A program made the translations under genes and the position numbers. 64,000 nt of DNA. It comes from Chromobotia macracanthus. Its lineage: Eukaryota > Chordata > Actinopteri > Cypriniformes > Botiidae. The stretch is taken from NCBI GenBank assembly GCA_036877525.1, contig JAZGTH010000071.1:5262001-5326000 (forward strand), in the 5' to 3' direction. The notes under the pieces are model-generated. The model had not been told where the DNA came from, made no database searches, and saw only the letters and a list, made by a program, of their open reading frames with translations. Each line of letters opens with the position of its first letter. Positions within the stretch are counted from its first letter, which is position 1. Positions 39,266-51,736 of this stretch are shown piece after piece.

Positions 39266-40147
39266 AGGAAACAAATGGATGTGCTAATCAAACTGGCAAT
39301 ATTTTGTGCTAGGGTTTATTGATGCGGCTGTTCTTTTATTTCCTGTTAGAGTGAACGTCCGTCTCGCCGGGGCAAGGTTATGGAAAATCATCACACTGCA
39401 CAGACAACTCGCCAGAGCAAGATCAAACACAACTGCAGAGATGTGTGTGCTGGTGTGTGTGTCATAATAAATCCGGTTAACAGAATTCATAGGGCCTTAA
39501 ATTGATATGTGGTGTGTGTGTGTGTGTGTGCTATGGAGTACAATCACAGCTGTAAAAGACAGAAAAGAGTTTGCCTATTTATTTTACGTACTTTCTATAT
39601 AGACAGACAAATAGATAACTGCAGGGAAATTAACATTATAAACATAATGGAGTAGCTCTTAATTGCTGATGCAAGATCAGCTCAATCAATTATAAAGGCG
39701 AACTTAAAGTATTTGCGTCCCAAAATGAAACTGATTTCAGTTCAGCAGGAAGTGAATGAGGTACCGCATGCAAATTACTGAGATCCGCAAGCTATAACCT
39801 TGCTGTTACTGGAAGTGGAGGATGGTCGGAATGAAATATGACTGAGATCCTTTGCTGACCTATAGTGTGATGTCTCTGAATTGTGACATTGTTGGACACA
39901 TTTGCATATCACATCATGCAGGACACTACAAATGTATGGATGGACAGCGCAATTTAAAATGTGATCTGTGTAAAGTCCACATGAAAGACCATTTTACACA
40001 ACCCAGTTTGCTTCTTTAATGTGATCACTCTGGAACACAATATTTAACTCACAATGACTCCTACAAGCCCCGCCCCAAAAATTCATCAGTCCTCCATATG
40101 AGCTTCTTACGGGGAAATTCCCCCGAACACAAAGTTACTGTCTTCAC

Positions 40148-40148
<1 letters not shown>

Positions 40149-40183
<35 letters not shown>
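40149..40183. repeat. (ATT)n microsatellite
   Basis: About 11 uninterrupted ATT units. Confidence 0.96.
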
Positions 40184-40184
<1 letters not shown>

Positions 40185-43004
40185 GAAGTTAAAAGTGAAT
40201 CTAATGTTCAATTAATGTGCAATTTATGTGTTTTAGCATTGCTGGTGCCATGCCACGAACCCTCTCCCACAGCAAACAAAACCCATCCAAACCATGGCTC
40301 CAAAACTGTGATATGAACCAAACTGTGGCATTGGTATATTGGTACACCCTTAATTTATATATGCTTACAGTGTAAACAGTGGTCTTAAATAGCTAATCAG
40401 TGGTTGGTTAACATTATTTACCCTTCACACACATGCACTCATGAAACATTTGCAAAAATCTCAAGAACATGTATTAAGGCAGTGGGTTCCATTTTAATTT
40501 CTGATTGATTTTAGTAACTTTAGTAACTGCATTCGTGCTGCATGACAGTATGTTGGTACACCCTGATTATTCTGTTTTAAAGGGTTTTTCTGTGTCTTTC
40601 TCTCTGTATGGCTCTGATGCATTGTAAAATGTAAGTGTAATGTAATGCGATGTAAGTCTAAAATGCATTTGCGTGTTTGAATTAAAAAAAACTGAAGAAC
40701 AAAAACAGGGTTAGAGAAGGAACATTTCTGCAGTGAGAGAGACAGAAAGAAGAGCGTGTGTGCGTGTGTGTGCTCTGCCTGAGGGCCTGCAGTGAGTGTA
40801 AACATTGAAGAATTCCAGATACCATGTTTTGAGAATCCAAAGGGAAATTTGGGGTTTAAATGGCCCAAAAACAGCTCGGTTTGAAGTCAGTGCGGAAGAG
40901 AATTAACAAGCAGAGAGGAGAAAGTAAAAGACGATTTATGTGTTTTATTACTGGCACATGTTTCAGACTAAGGACACGACACAGCATGCAGCGAACAAAG
41001 GCTTCCACAATCTGCCCATGTTTTGGCCACAAGCAATCAAAATCAGAAATTCGTTCAGGTCTGCAATAAATATGCAACTTGATTTTCATTTTCAAAATGT
41101 TCTGTAACCAGACTTCTACACAAGTTCTTTTACATCAGTCCTGTTAACTAACAACTCATCACTGTGTTTGCCATAATTCTCTCCTCCATTATTTGAACAT
41201 AATCGGTCACATCCTAAAATTGTAGCAGATGGATCAGGAAAGCCCCCATGGCCTCAGATTCTGAACCTTAATTTCCTTCCATTAGTGGGTTAGTGCACCA
41301 AGAAGCAGCACCACACTTCTATTTATAACACATTTTACCTTCCCATGATCCTCTCTGAGATCCAGTCTGGTCACATTCATGGTGTTCAAATCACGTTCAA
41401 ACCTTCTTTGCATTTCGGGTTCAATTCAGTGATGTAAAACATCATTGGTACCAAACCTGGTGTGTCCTAAGGTTCTCAAAATATATGCAAACACCAAATG
41501 AGATTTGGGAACTATAGTGTAAGGCAAGGTTGTCGCCAAATAATGACTGAAATTGCGGTCTGTTTCTCACACAAAGCTATTGTATTGGTTTAAAAAAGTC
41601 TTCGAATGGAAAGCATGAGTTGCATGGATTACTATTTCAGTGCTTCTTGTGTCTTTTTTGGAGCTTAAAAACTCCAGTCTTTAGTTATTTTTGTTGTATC
41701 AAAAACAGCACTCTGGAAAATACTGCAAAACATCTTCATCGGTGTTCCATAGAGAAAAGAAAGTCATATGAGTTTGGATCTACATGAGGGTAAGTAAATG
41801 ATGACAGGTTTTCCATTTTTGGGTGAACCACTCCTGTAACAAGCTTTTACAGTAATGTAGTGTTTTTGTTGTTGCTGTCTTTGTGTTGAAGGCATAATTG
41901 GACAAGGAAAGGATCTAAGAAATAAATAAGATGAAAGTTCTCTCTCTCTTTCTCTGTACACAGCTGCAAAGGGGTCTGGCCAGTTGGCACAATGCCCAGC
42001 CCATGTCATGCCAATTAAGTTCATCAGCTAAAAGTCTTCCATCTGGGAATGCCGCCTGTTTCCGACATTAACCCTTCCCTGATGCATCCCAAAAACTTTG
42101 GATATGGATGTACTGTACATATTCCCACTCATGCCTTGTTCTTTATTTCCACACGTTTCTCTTCCATATCACTTTTGCCTCTTCCTCCATTGCTCATTCT
42201 CTCCCAAACGATGTTGTTTTCTTTTAGTTTGATTCCAGCAATAAACGCTATTGTTTAAAACGGTGTTAGATTGCAGGTTTTAAATAAAAATGGCTCATGG
42301 TAGCTGCAGAGGACCATTACTGATCACAATCCAGCTAAATAACTCCATCTGGTGGGAGGCTCACATTAAAGAGGCAAATCAAAATTACAAGAGCGTTCAA
42401 CATCAAGCACATTGTGATAAACCGAAGCTTGAACATACAACAGCACAGTGCAGCTGTAAAATGGAACTTCGGTTCATGATGTTCTCAGATTGGCTTTCAA
42501 ATGGAGTGCTCTTGAAATAAAAACACAGTGAGCAGGGGCCATGTAGGAGATTTAGGGCAAAGTTGTTCTAATTACAGAAGGGCCACCCTGAGGAGCGGAG
42601 AGGCATTTACACTGACAGCCATTTGCAATGACAAAGCAACCAGAAGTCATTCGCTTTTAAGAACTGCAATATGAGATGACACGAGCAACAGTGGACGGTG
42701 GTAACGTGGTGTGAATTTGTTGGAAAATATGCATGAAAAATGATGTCAGAAATCATGGGCATTTGTGTTTTATTCATGCATGGAAATCGTGTTTATTGTA
42801 CGATTGGTTATGCACTACTTCAATCTATAAACACAAGATTTTTACAACAGTGTTCATTATTACGTTTATTATTAGTGGCAAAAATATGTTTTTATATACT
42901 AACAATACAGGCCATATTATATTTATGTACAGATGTTTAATTGCTATGTCATTCTAGTGCTGTGGTAATCAGCCTAACAATAACATTAGGGAAACCAGCA
43001 ATAA

Positions 43005-43082
43005 AAACGCCAACTATGACCAACAAAACAGCAACTTGGCAACCTCCAGAAATAAACTGAGTGCGAGCATGCTGTCAGTGTA
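43005..43082. mobile_element. Fragment related to the foldback element at 26725
   Basis: AGCAACTTGGCAACCTCCAG followed by ATGCTGTCAGTGT parallels CTACTTGGCGACCTTCCAG...CGCTGTCAGTGTGAG of the element at 26725-26875. Only one end is recognisable. Confidence 0.4.
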
Positions 43083-45074
43083 CTATACAGTTAGGTTTAC
43101 AACATCAATTAATTTTCCTGTTCTCATTAAGTGCAAAAATGCTAAAGCAAAACCAGTTGCAACCTATGTGAAGTTGAGGGGTCTCCAAAGGTCTGAGACC
43201 TTTAGTGAAATATTGCATATTTCTAATGTAATATATTTTAATGACAAATTACATTCATTTATTTTGGACCAATGAGATTTCACAGTGGGCAGGGCTACCC
43301 AGTGCAAGCCTGCAAAAACAGAAACCAAGTGACCAAACAAATGTCTTGCCATGTGTCATGGCAGGTTACGACAAAATTCTTAGTAACTCTGATTAGCACA
43401 GAAGGTATGCATATTGTCTATTTAGGACACATTGTGAACCCTACTGATTGCATCAGTCTCTCATTCTCACTGATTTATCATCCTTCCAGCAATCTACCAC
43501 TCACGTTTTATCTCCACCCCTCTCATAACTCCATTCTTGTAACTCAAACAACCTTTGATGCAAGTGACCCATTCTCCTTTGGCCCCGGGGAAACTTCTTT
43601 TTCTTGCTGTGGCCTTTTCAGCCACATCCCCTGTCTCTCCAGCTCAGACTGATACCTACACTAAATATTGTATGTAGAGAAACTTTGAGGGTAGGATTAT
43701 AAATCACATTTGATATTCTGACAGTTTGAGACTGGCTTCAGCAAACATTCACAAGCTGTGCTGTTGGATTGTGCTTGTCTTTTATACACACACAGCTCGC
43801 TTATACCTGAGTGTCTGGTAAGGAAACATCATATGGGAAGAAATATCCTCGGGCGTTGCTTTTGACTGACTGCTTTTCCATAACTAAAGAAATTAAAAAT
43901 TCAAGTCAGGTTATAAAATGATTAGGGACTTCTGAGCCACTTTCAGAGAAAATATTTTATGGTAAAAAAGACAGGCGTTAGTTCCCGTGACATTCTTACA
44001 TATTAACTATATATACCATATAACATCTTAACCATATAAAAAATTCAACAAAAACAACTTAACCTTTAATATATGTTCCTGGACCTCTTGCAAAAATGTA
44101 TCAGTGTCTAAAAAAAATGATCATAAAAATTTACTGACTTGTGTCGCACCTCCTTTTTGTTTATCGTCACCAAACATACCTATTTCTGAATCCCTCCACA
44201 CATTTCAAGATTCAAATAAATCCTTATGGATGAACTTTCATCTACACTTAAATTTGTTAAATATGTTCTGTTTATCTATCAGCTTAACTGTAACTGTATC
44301 CAGTGTAGCAAAATAACCCTGTATTTTGTGCAAATAAATACATTAGAATAAAAGGTTTATGTGATATTGCTGTGATAAATCACATCAACAGAGCCCTTTA
44401 ACTTGGTTAAGCTCTCTGTCTTTACACACACACACATATATTACCACTTAGGGCTGTGTGACTGAGACACAACCGCTCTGGCAGTGTAAACAGACCGCAC
44501 AATGACCACATGTCATTTCCTCCAGCCACCGCTGTCTGGCAGAGTGCAGGCTTGTGGGAAATGCAGTTCAGATGCAGGGGCTTGGACAAGTCACCCGCTG
44601 GGGACTTGTGTAGTCCCATAAGCCCCTCCCACCATCTTTACACCCCAAACTGGCACACAAGTCACGAGCCGTGCCTGCATACCTCTCACAAAAGTTAATA
44701 GTGCCTTTAACATAAACTTCTCACTTAAATGCAGACTGTGGCCATGGGAGAGTTACGAGAGTTATGCATTATGCAGAGCTAAATCAAAAAGGCCTTCAAT
44801 CATTTCTAAGTTAGGTCACAAACAAGAGGCGGAAATGTCATTCAAATTTGAATCAAGGAAGTTTAATCAAATGGGATGAAATGAAAGGAAATTCATAGCT
44901 GTAACATAGAAGTTTAATTTTTAGTAATGTTTGTCATTCCCCTTAAACTAATCATATTATGTATTCCAGAAACATTAGTTTATATTAACAATCAATGTTT
45001 GAAATGTTTGCCACCTATAGAATATATATACATATACATACACATATATACACATATATATATACATATAGGTT

Positions 45075-45352
45075 TTACTTAAATTAACTGTCATTTAAAG
45101 AACACTTCATTTCTTAAAATACTAATAATTTACTCCAAAGTCTTTTAAACTGAGCCAAAAACAAAAAGCAACTCCAGTCTCTTCCTATTGTGTGGATTTA
45201 AAAGATTTGGAACAAACTTTTTGATGCTTTTCGTCATTTAAAACTAAAAACGGGACAGCCCGAGTCCCCAAATAACAAAGTGCTCAAAAATGCACCAAAC
45301 ATTGTATGAATTTGAAACGGTTTATTTTTTAGTGAACTATCCCTTTAAATGT
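45075..45352. mobile_element. 'AAAGGAATAGTTCACCC' family remnant
   Basis: The right end reads TTAGTGAACTATCCCTTTAA. The interior and left part are decayed. Confidence 0.5.
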
Positions 45353-46056
45353 AGAATTTCGCCCCAACTCACGTATACACCTGGAGAGAGAGGGAAAGTG
45401 AGAAATGAGGGAACGCTGGAGATGATGATGCGGGAAGAGTGACAGGAAATGTGTAAGAACAGGAAGAGAGAGGTGAGGAAAAGTTGAGAAGTTCAAAAAG
45501 GAAACAGACAGAGGAAGATGGAAAGAACAATATGAGAAAAAGTGACAGATTAGGAGAGGAGAGGATGGAGAGATTGACAGCGAGAGGCGGAAGAGAAGGG
45601 CACGAGGGCAGAATTGTGCTAGTAGCCTGAGGTGTTTTCCTACTTCAGACGGCTGATGGATGGAAGAGGCGGTAAACGAATGAATAAAGAATGAGAATTC
45701 AGATGAAAGAGTTCTCCAGAAACGACAGATTCTCCTGCAACCAAAAAATGAGAGCGAATGTTAGTGACCAAGGTGAGAAAGCTTAAAGTCTAATGCTGAC
45801 TGAATTTTCTTCAAGTAACTGGTCTTTAACAATTATAGCATTTTTAAGACAGTTCAGTCAAAAATATAAGAATTGGTCTCTTGTGCATCCTGTAGTGATA
45901 GCTTTGTGTGAGAAACAGACTGTAATTTATCCTACCTTAACACATCCGGTTTAATGGCTCTGTTATTACACTGGAAATGTAAGGTCAGGCCGAGCACACT
46001 GAATTGTGAGGCGCAGTAGCCAGTCCAGTATGCTCTGTTGCATTCTACTCATTTTG

Positions 46057-46094
46057 CATGCGTCTTATTGATAAAAAAACCAATAAGACGCATG
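46057..46094. repeat. Perfect 14-bp inverted repeat (hairpin)
   Basis: CATGCGTCTTATTG and CAATAAGACGCATG are perfect reverse complements, separated by a 10-base A-rich loop. No surrounding gene explains it. Confidence 0.9.
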
Positions 46095-46539
46095 GGGGTT
46101 CATTTTGCTTTCCAGTGGATTGTGGGAAACTCCAGATTGGCACATTTTCAGGTCTAATCAGTTTATGAAGCCGATTTCATTGTTTTAGGGGCCAGACTCT
46201 GTTGTTTTTTTAAGTGCGCACAGAGCTACCATTTACAGATGTACAACGAGCAAAAGAGGAACGGATGGATGAGAAAAGAGACAGATTAGGAAAACAGACC
46301 GCCAGTCTTTCTCCCATGATTCATCTCTAAGCACTCTGTCAATAGAGAGAGAGAGAGAGAAAGAGAGAGAGAGCGAGAGCTAGGGGAAATGAAGATTAAG
46401 AAGAGCACTGTGGCCATCACTGAAAAGAAAGAAGAGATGAAAAAATGAGAGACTTGGGGAAAAAAAGAGAACAATAGGATGATGAGTCTTCGTGTAAGCC
46501 TGAAGGGATGGCACAATGAGAGGAAGTGTGATAGAGACA

Positions 46540-46760
46540 GACAGAGAGAGAGAGAGAGAGGGGGAGAGGAGAGTAGAGAGAGAGAGAGAGGGGGAGAGGA
46601 AAAGAGAGAGAGGGAGAAGAAAAGAGAGATGCGGAGAGGAAAAGAGAGAGGGGGAGAAGAAAAGAGAGAGAGGGGGAGAGGAAAAGAGAGAGAGGGGGAG
46701 AGGAAAAGAGAGAGAGGGGGAGAGGAAAAGAGAGAGAGAGGGGGAGAGGAGAAGAGAGAG
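46540..46760. repeat. Purine minisatellite, about 22-bp units
   Basis: The unit is GGGGGAGAGGAAAAGAGAGA with small variations, several copies in a row, embedded in GA repeats. It is homopurine on the + strand. Confidence 0.9.
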
Positions 46761-47558
46761 GAAAAATGACAGCTGGACTCGGGGAAAGAAGAACAGAAGG
46801 GCTCGAAAAGATGTGACGCCAGCACTGGTGTTAGAAACATGAATAAACCAGAACAGCTCAGAACACAGAATGTGTCGCCATTATCAAACTGTGTGATATA
46901 CAGAATAGAACAGAGAGAGAGAGAGAGAGAGAGAGAATCATGATAAATCAATTGCCTCTCGTCTTACAATAATAACCCTTCTGCTCATCTCTCTTGTTAC
47001 GCTTGGCATTCTTTATAAGTGGAGAAAATGTCACTTCACTCACTGTATGGAGGAATCCCACAAAAACTGTCAAGAACATCTCAGTGTTTCAATCCCAAAT
47101 CAAAATAAAGTAACACAAAACTAGATTCTGTTTAAAAATAAAGAGTATTTTTCAAACCATTCAGGGGCGATGGGTGTAATCAATGTGGTTTTGGTGTTAA
47201 ACTGCTTTCTCATACCAGAGCAAATTATGGAGACTGATTTTCTGCAAAAACTATATAATACTAGTTATAGTCATAGTAATGACACTTGCGGGAAACCTAA
47301 TAGCCATTCATATACATTATAATGCCAAAAATGGTGAAGTTGCTGATAGAGTCTTAATTTTCCTTATATAATTTAATCTATATAAACTATAAAAGATTTT
47401 CTATCTTTTGATTGTTTTTCTCCAGTGAGATTCACACAATTTTATTTACATCATGATGCACTTAAATCATCAATTCGGGTCTGATCTCATTTCACTCTGA
47501 AATTGGATCACAACAGCTTTTAAGCATTACAACAACGTGCTAAATGCGAGAAAACAAA

Positions 47559-47588
47559 CAAAACCCGAAACCCGAAACCCGAAACCCG
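47559..47588. repeat. (AAACCCG)n heptamer run
   Basis: AAACCCG repeats four times. It resembles but is not the vertebrate telomere repeat (CCCTAA). Confidence 0.9.
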
Positions 47589-47774
47589 GCCTTTTGCTGA
47601 CAGAAAATAGGGCGCTTTCATATTTATTTAGGCACCGGGCTCAGATCCAAAGAAAACCTTTGAGAGTTAGAGACAGACATGGCCAGAAAGAGAGAGATGC
47701 CAGGCGCTTTGTGGCTTACCAGCATCGGCACTCACAAACAGAGACAAGGGCAGACTGTCATTCAAAGACACAAT

Positions 47775-47777
<3 letters not shown>

Positions 47778-47831
<54 letters not shown>

Positions 47832-47839
47832 AAAGAGAC

Positions 47840-47871
<32 letters not shown>

Positions 47872-47892
47872 AGACAGAGAGAGAGAAAAGAA

Positions 47893-47961
<69 letters not shown>

Positions 47962-47992
47962 AAAGAGACAGAGAGAGAGAGAAAGAGAGAGA

Positions 47993-48060
<68 letters not shown>

Positions 48061-48124
48061 AAAGAAAGAGACAGAGAGACAGAGAGAGAGAAAAGAAAGA
48101 CAGAGAGAGAGAAAAGAAAGAGAC

Positions 48125-48173
<49 letters not shown>

Positions 48174-48195
48174 AAAGAGAGAGACAGAGAGAGTC
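47778..48195. repeat. Long compound (GA)n purine tract
   Basis: About 420 bp of almost pure purine on the + strand: GA runs punctuated by GAAAAGAAAGAGACAGAGA at several points, giving a loose higher-order period. ORFs in several frames on both strands (Arg/Glu or Leu/Ser only) are artefacts. Confidence 0.97.
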
Positions 48196-48600
48196 ATAGA
48201 GACTCGACCCGAGGCTGAACATCTCCGACAGCTGGTTAAAACATCATGATGTTGGGATTTCAAACAGAAACATGCGAACAGAAACACGAAAGGCGAGCCG
48301 ATAATGATGAAATAAATGAAAAATAAAGTGTGGGGTGAAATGTAACCAAAGTCATTTTTCAATTACCGCTTCCAGAAATAATCTTCAAAAGCTCCACCTA
48401 GTGGAGGCAGCGGGAAGGACATCCGTTTTAGCCACCGAGTTGTGGAAGTCATCTTGCTAAGATAATCTGTAACCCTCCAAACAAATGTAAACTTTGTAAT
48501 ATCTTGAATCTTTAACAAAAATCCTATTACACAGAAAGCTACGTTTTTGTTTGGTGCACTAACATCCCAATGGCAACACACAAACCGAAAAATAACAACT

Positions 48601-51505
48601 CGCCATCTTCTACATTGATTTTATTTTATTTGTAAGGCACCAGAAGCATTTCCTTACTGCAGAAATTTCCATTTAGGTATCATAAATGTTTATGTACTTT
48701 GTTTTAATATGGAATGGAGCTATTTTATAACACAATTATTTTTGCACTGTAGGTTGTACAATATACATTAAAATTAGGCGCTGAAAAACAAACAAACAAA
48801 AAGACTTTAAAGCACAAAATGTTTACAATGCTTTCAACAAAAGGCAAAAGGCAAATGCAATGAATTCTGGGAGGAGACGGTTGTCCAGGGTTCAGAAAGA
48901 ACAAAGGAAGAGGTGACGACCTCTTCTCGGGTGCCTCTAGAGTAGAGGCCCTTTACAACACAGAAATATCATTCAAGACTGACACAAAAGCATCCAGTTG
49001 CACATAAAGCTTTAGGTCTATGTATAACGTATACATAAAAGCACACCTGTGGCCCACTTTTATACAAAACTGGTTGAATTTGGCTAATCCGACTCTTAAC
49101 GGTTGCTACACCATTTTTGTCCTTTCTGTCCAAAAAATGAATATTAAAGAAAAATGCACTTCAGGTTGGGCATCAGAGAAGGAAACCTGGCACTATTTTG
49201 TAAAAACACAGGCAGAATCAAATGGAATAACCAACTTTTTCCCCAACAAGATGGTGAGCCCATTACAAAAACAAAACGATTCGTTTTGAAGCACTATGAC
49301 ATCATCAGGAGCGCGGTTTTCTCACGTTGGCATTGTCACAATGCTGGCCACTTTAACGTTTCTTGACTGTAAAACCATGTTGGTGCCACTTTAAGAAAGA
49401 CGTTTAAGAACCAATAATTTAGTGCACCATCTAATAGATGATGTTTCGATATAACTGTATAATGCTATAATGTCTACATCACGGAGGTTGAAACCGTTTC
49501 AAAGTAACTACAGGCAAACAACCTGAACCAAGACAATGTAAAAAGCTGAATTTATCCAAGTTACATTAGGAGTCACTGATATACTTGTATGAGATGTAAT
49601 TTAAGTACAAGTTTTAGTACATTTGCAATGCCATTGTTCAGTGTAAGGTCATATTTATATTTTATATATACAAACAATATTTAAATTGTTTGTAAGACCA
49701 TTTTTGCATCAGATATGATGGTATAATTTACATAGGAATGGTTTTATGAACCATTCACACAGAAATGTGCTTTGCTTGCGTTTCATGAATGACTTCCAAT
49801 AAGTTTTAGGGGTTTTGTCTAGACAGAAACATCAGCAAAAATCCCCTTGACACTGGTATCCATTCTCAGAACAAACCAAAATGAGAAAAAAACAAAATTA
49901 TAAATTGTCCAAAACGCAACAATTGCGGCTAAGTCCAAAGAAATATGGTCATTTGTACTTTGGCATGAAAATAAAGTATGTGACTAGAATACTGCCATAA
50001 CCGCAGGTTAACTGATTCAACATGACACACACAAATCTTTCACAGCCTTTTCTTCTGTAGTCTAAGCAAACATGAATTTTCATATCTGAATACACTTTTG
50101 ATTGTTTATTAACATTTTGAAAGTCTAAGAGGGCCAAATGAAGGCCATTTTATGAAATACATTTTCAATGACCAACACGGGGAAATGCTGCAAACTAAAG
50201 TGACCCTGAGGGTTTTAGTGTGGACTTGTGAACATACTGCCCCCTCTTGGTAGAGTGACATATTACAAAAGATGTCATAACTTAATGCTAAGAAAATTAA
50301 TATTCGAATATGCAATTTTTTTCAACATATAGCTTTACCTTAAGACCACATAAGGTAAGGCAATGTGCTATGAATTTCTTTCCCATTCTTGGAGTGTTAT
50401 ATTAGGGTTTGTTTCTCATGACTCTGTTTTCCCCACATACGCCCTATAGTACTACCAAATATATAAAACAAATGTTTAAAGAAGGTGCTTCTTATTTAGC
50501 AAATACATATATATCGCAAACTTGTTTGCAATATGTTTTCTTACAACTTCTAAGAAAAAACTACATGACTACATTTCTCACCATGTAGACTATCAACAAT
50601 ACTGTTTAAAAAAAACAAACTGGCTAACAAAAAATCTTTTCAACAGCAACCCTTTTCACTTGGTGAGCAGGTTAGCTAGCGTCTCGAAGGTTCATCTAAC
50701 ACTCTGTCTAAGACAGCACAAAAATCCGACACTTCCAAACACATTAAAAACCAGGCAAACAGGTAGACAGATATACAGCACGTCAAAGGGCCTATAAACT
50801 TTCCTTCCTCCCGCAAGCTTCGACTCAACAGCATTCGTAACGTTTCATCTCAAGCCCCCAATTCGATCAGCCACTTTGCAGTTTAATGTGTGATTAATGC
50901 AATCCCGCTACGACCGGCAACAGTAGATGCGCATTTGGGCGATATATCCCACTCTAAATGGATTTTGCCGCAGTCGAGTTTAAGATTCTGAGCTGCTTTT
51001 GGCCTCAGAGTTACTGCCTGGGGGCCAAAGTGCTTCTGACTCGTTGTTGTAGATTGTAGCTTTAAAAGGTGAAAGATTTTAAGAGAGAAAAAAACTAAAC
51101 AAAGAGAGTGTGAGTTTAACACCATTATTACTGAAGGGTCGAGGTCCATTAACGGTTTTAACGCCATTTTGTAGACCATTTCCACTACAAGCATAAGAAA
51201 TATACAATATATATAGATATATATACATACACACAGGCAAGAAATTGTGTAAATAAAATAAAATCAAGCATCCATAACAATAAAAACGGTGGATCGTATA
51301 AATACATACTGTATATAAAGCTGGTGAAACAAACCAGAAGGAAGGACATTAGTTGTCACGGTAGCAATCAAGAGAGAAGATTGAAAGATGAAGGGATCAT
51401 TGAAAAATGAAGGAAAAGAAAAGGGGGGAAAAAGGTGAACAAGTGCCTCTGCTCTACATTGAGCTTTGGATAAAGATTGGACGAAAGAATGGGTGAGGCG
51501 GACGT
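48601..51505 (-). other. tle5: Probable tle5 3' UTR and downstream flank
   Basis: About 2.9 kb downstream of the tle5 stop with no gene. - strand AATAAA signals (TTTATT on +) occur at 48620-48630 (two overlapping) and near 50104. Which one is used, and so the true UTR length, cannot be told. Confidence 0.45.
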
Positions 51506-51736
51506 CTAATCGGACTTGTCTCCGTCTTCCTCGCGGTGGCTGTCGGAGGTCTCGCGTGTGCTCTTGTCCTCCTTGGCCAGCTGGGCCTGAGAGGCCAGGA
51601 TGCTGGAGAGGGTGAAGAGGCCCGAGTTGGAGGTGACAGCCGGGAGTCCGGCCGGCTGACTGAGGCCGAGGGGGAGAGGGGTCATGGGCAGTGCAAGACC
51701 CTGCAGCTGAGAGAGCTGGTGAGCCTGGAGCTGCTG
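51506..51736 (-). CDS. tle5: tle5 exon 7 (GP region and stop)
   Basis: The coding part is 231 nt, 76 residues plus TAG at 51508-51506: QQLQAHQLSQLQGLALPMTP near the start, then a charged end SHREEDGDKSD. The D/E-rich KSD terminus is the AES signature. Full-length TLEs splice onward at this point. An (AT)n run lies about 30 bp upstream of the acceptor. Confidence 0.96.
   Translation of the reverse strand, partial: QQLQAHQLSQLQGLALPMTPLPLGLSQPAGLPAVTSNSGLFTLSSILASQAQLAKEDKSTRETSDSHREEDGDKSD

Larger units (their letters stand above)
37861..48600. other. Intergenic region between tle2 and tle5
   Basis: I support no gene here. It holds two opposite MITE copies (38351, 38977), an (ATT)n tract (40149-40183), remnants of the 'AAAGGAATAGTTC' family (41710-41840, 45075-45352), an ATATAC run (45026-45070), a perfect hairpin (46057-46094), and purine tracts at 46540-46760 and 47778-48195. 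ORFs over 200 codons here read the purine tracts only. Confidence 0.7.

Noticed and set aside
44570..44620. Short inverted repeat GACAAGTC / GACTTGTG
   Set aside because: The arms are only about 7-8 bp and could arise by chance in this much sequence.
46286..46951. 221-codon Ser/Leu-rich ORF on the - strand
   Set aside because: It is the complement of a purine minisatellite, with no domain or splice evidence.
47559..47588. Interstitial telomere repeat
   Set aside because: The unit is AAACCCG, not CCCTAA, and there are only about four copies.
47537..48362. ORFs of 220 and 231 codons on opposite strands
   Set aside because: They only read the GA tract and give Arg/Glu or Leu/Ser strings in several frames at once.
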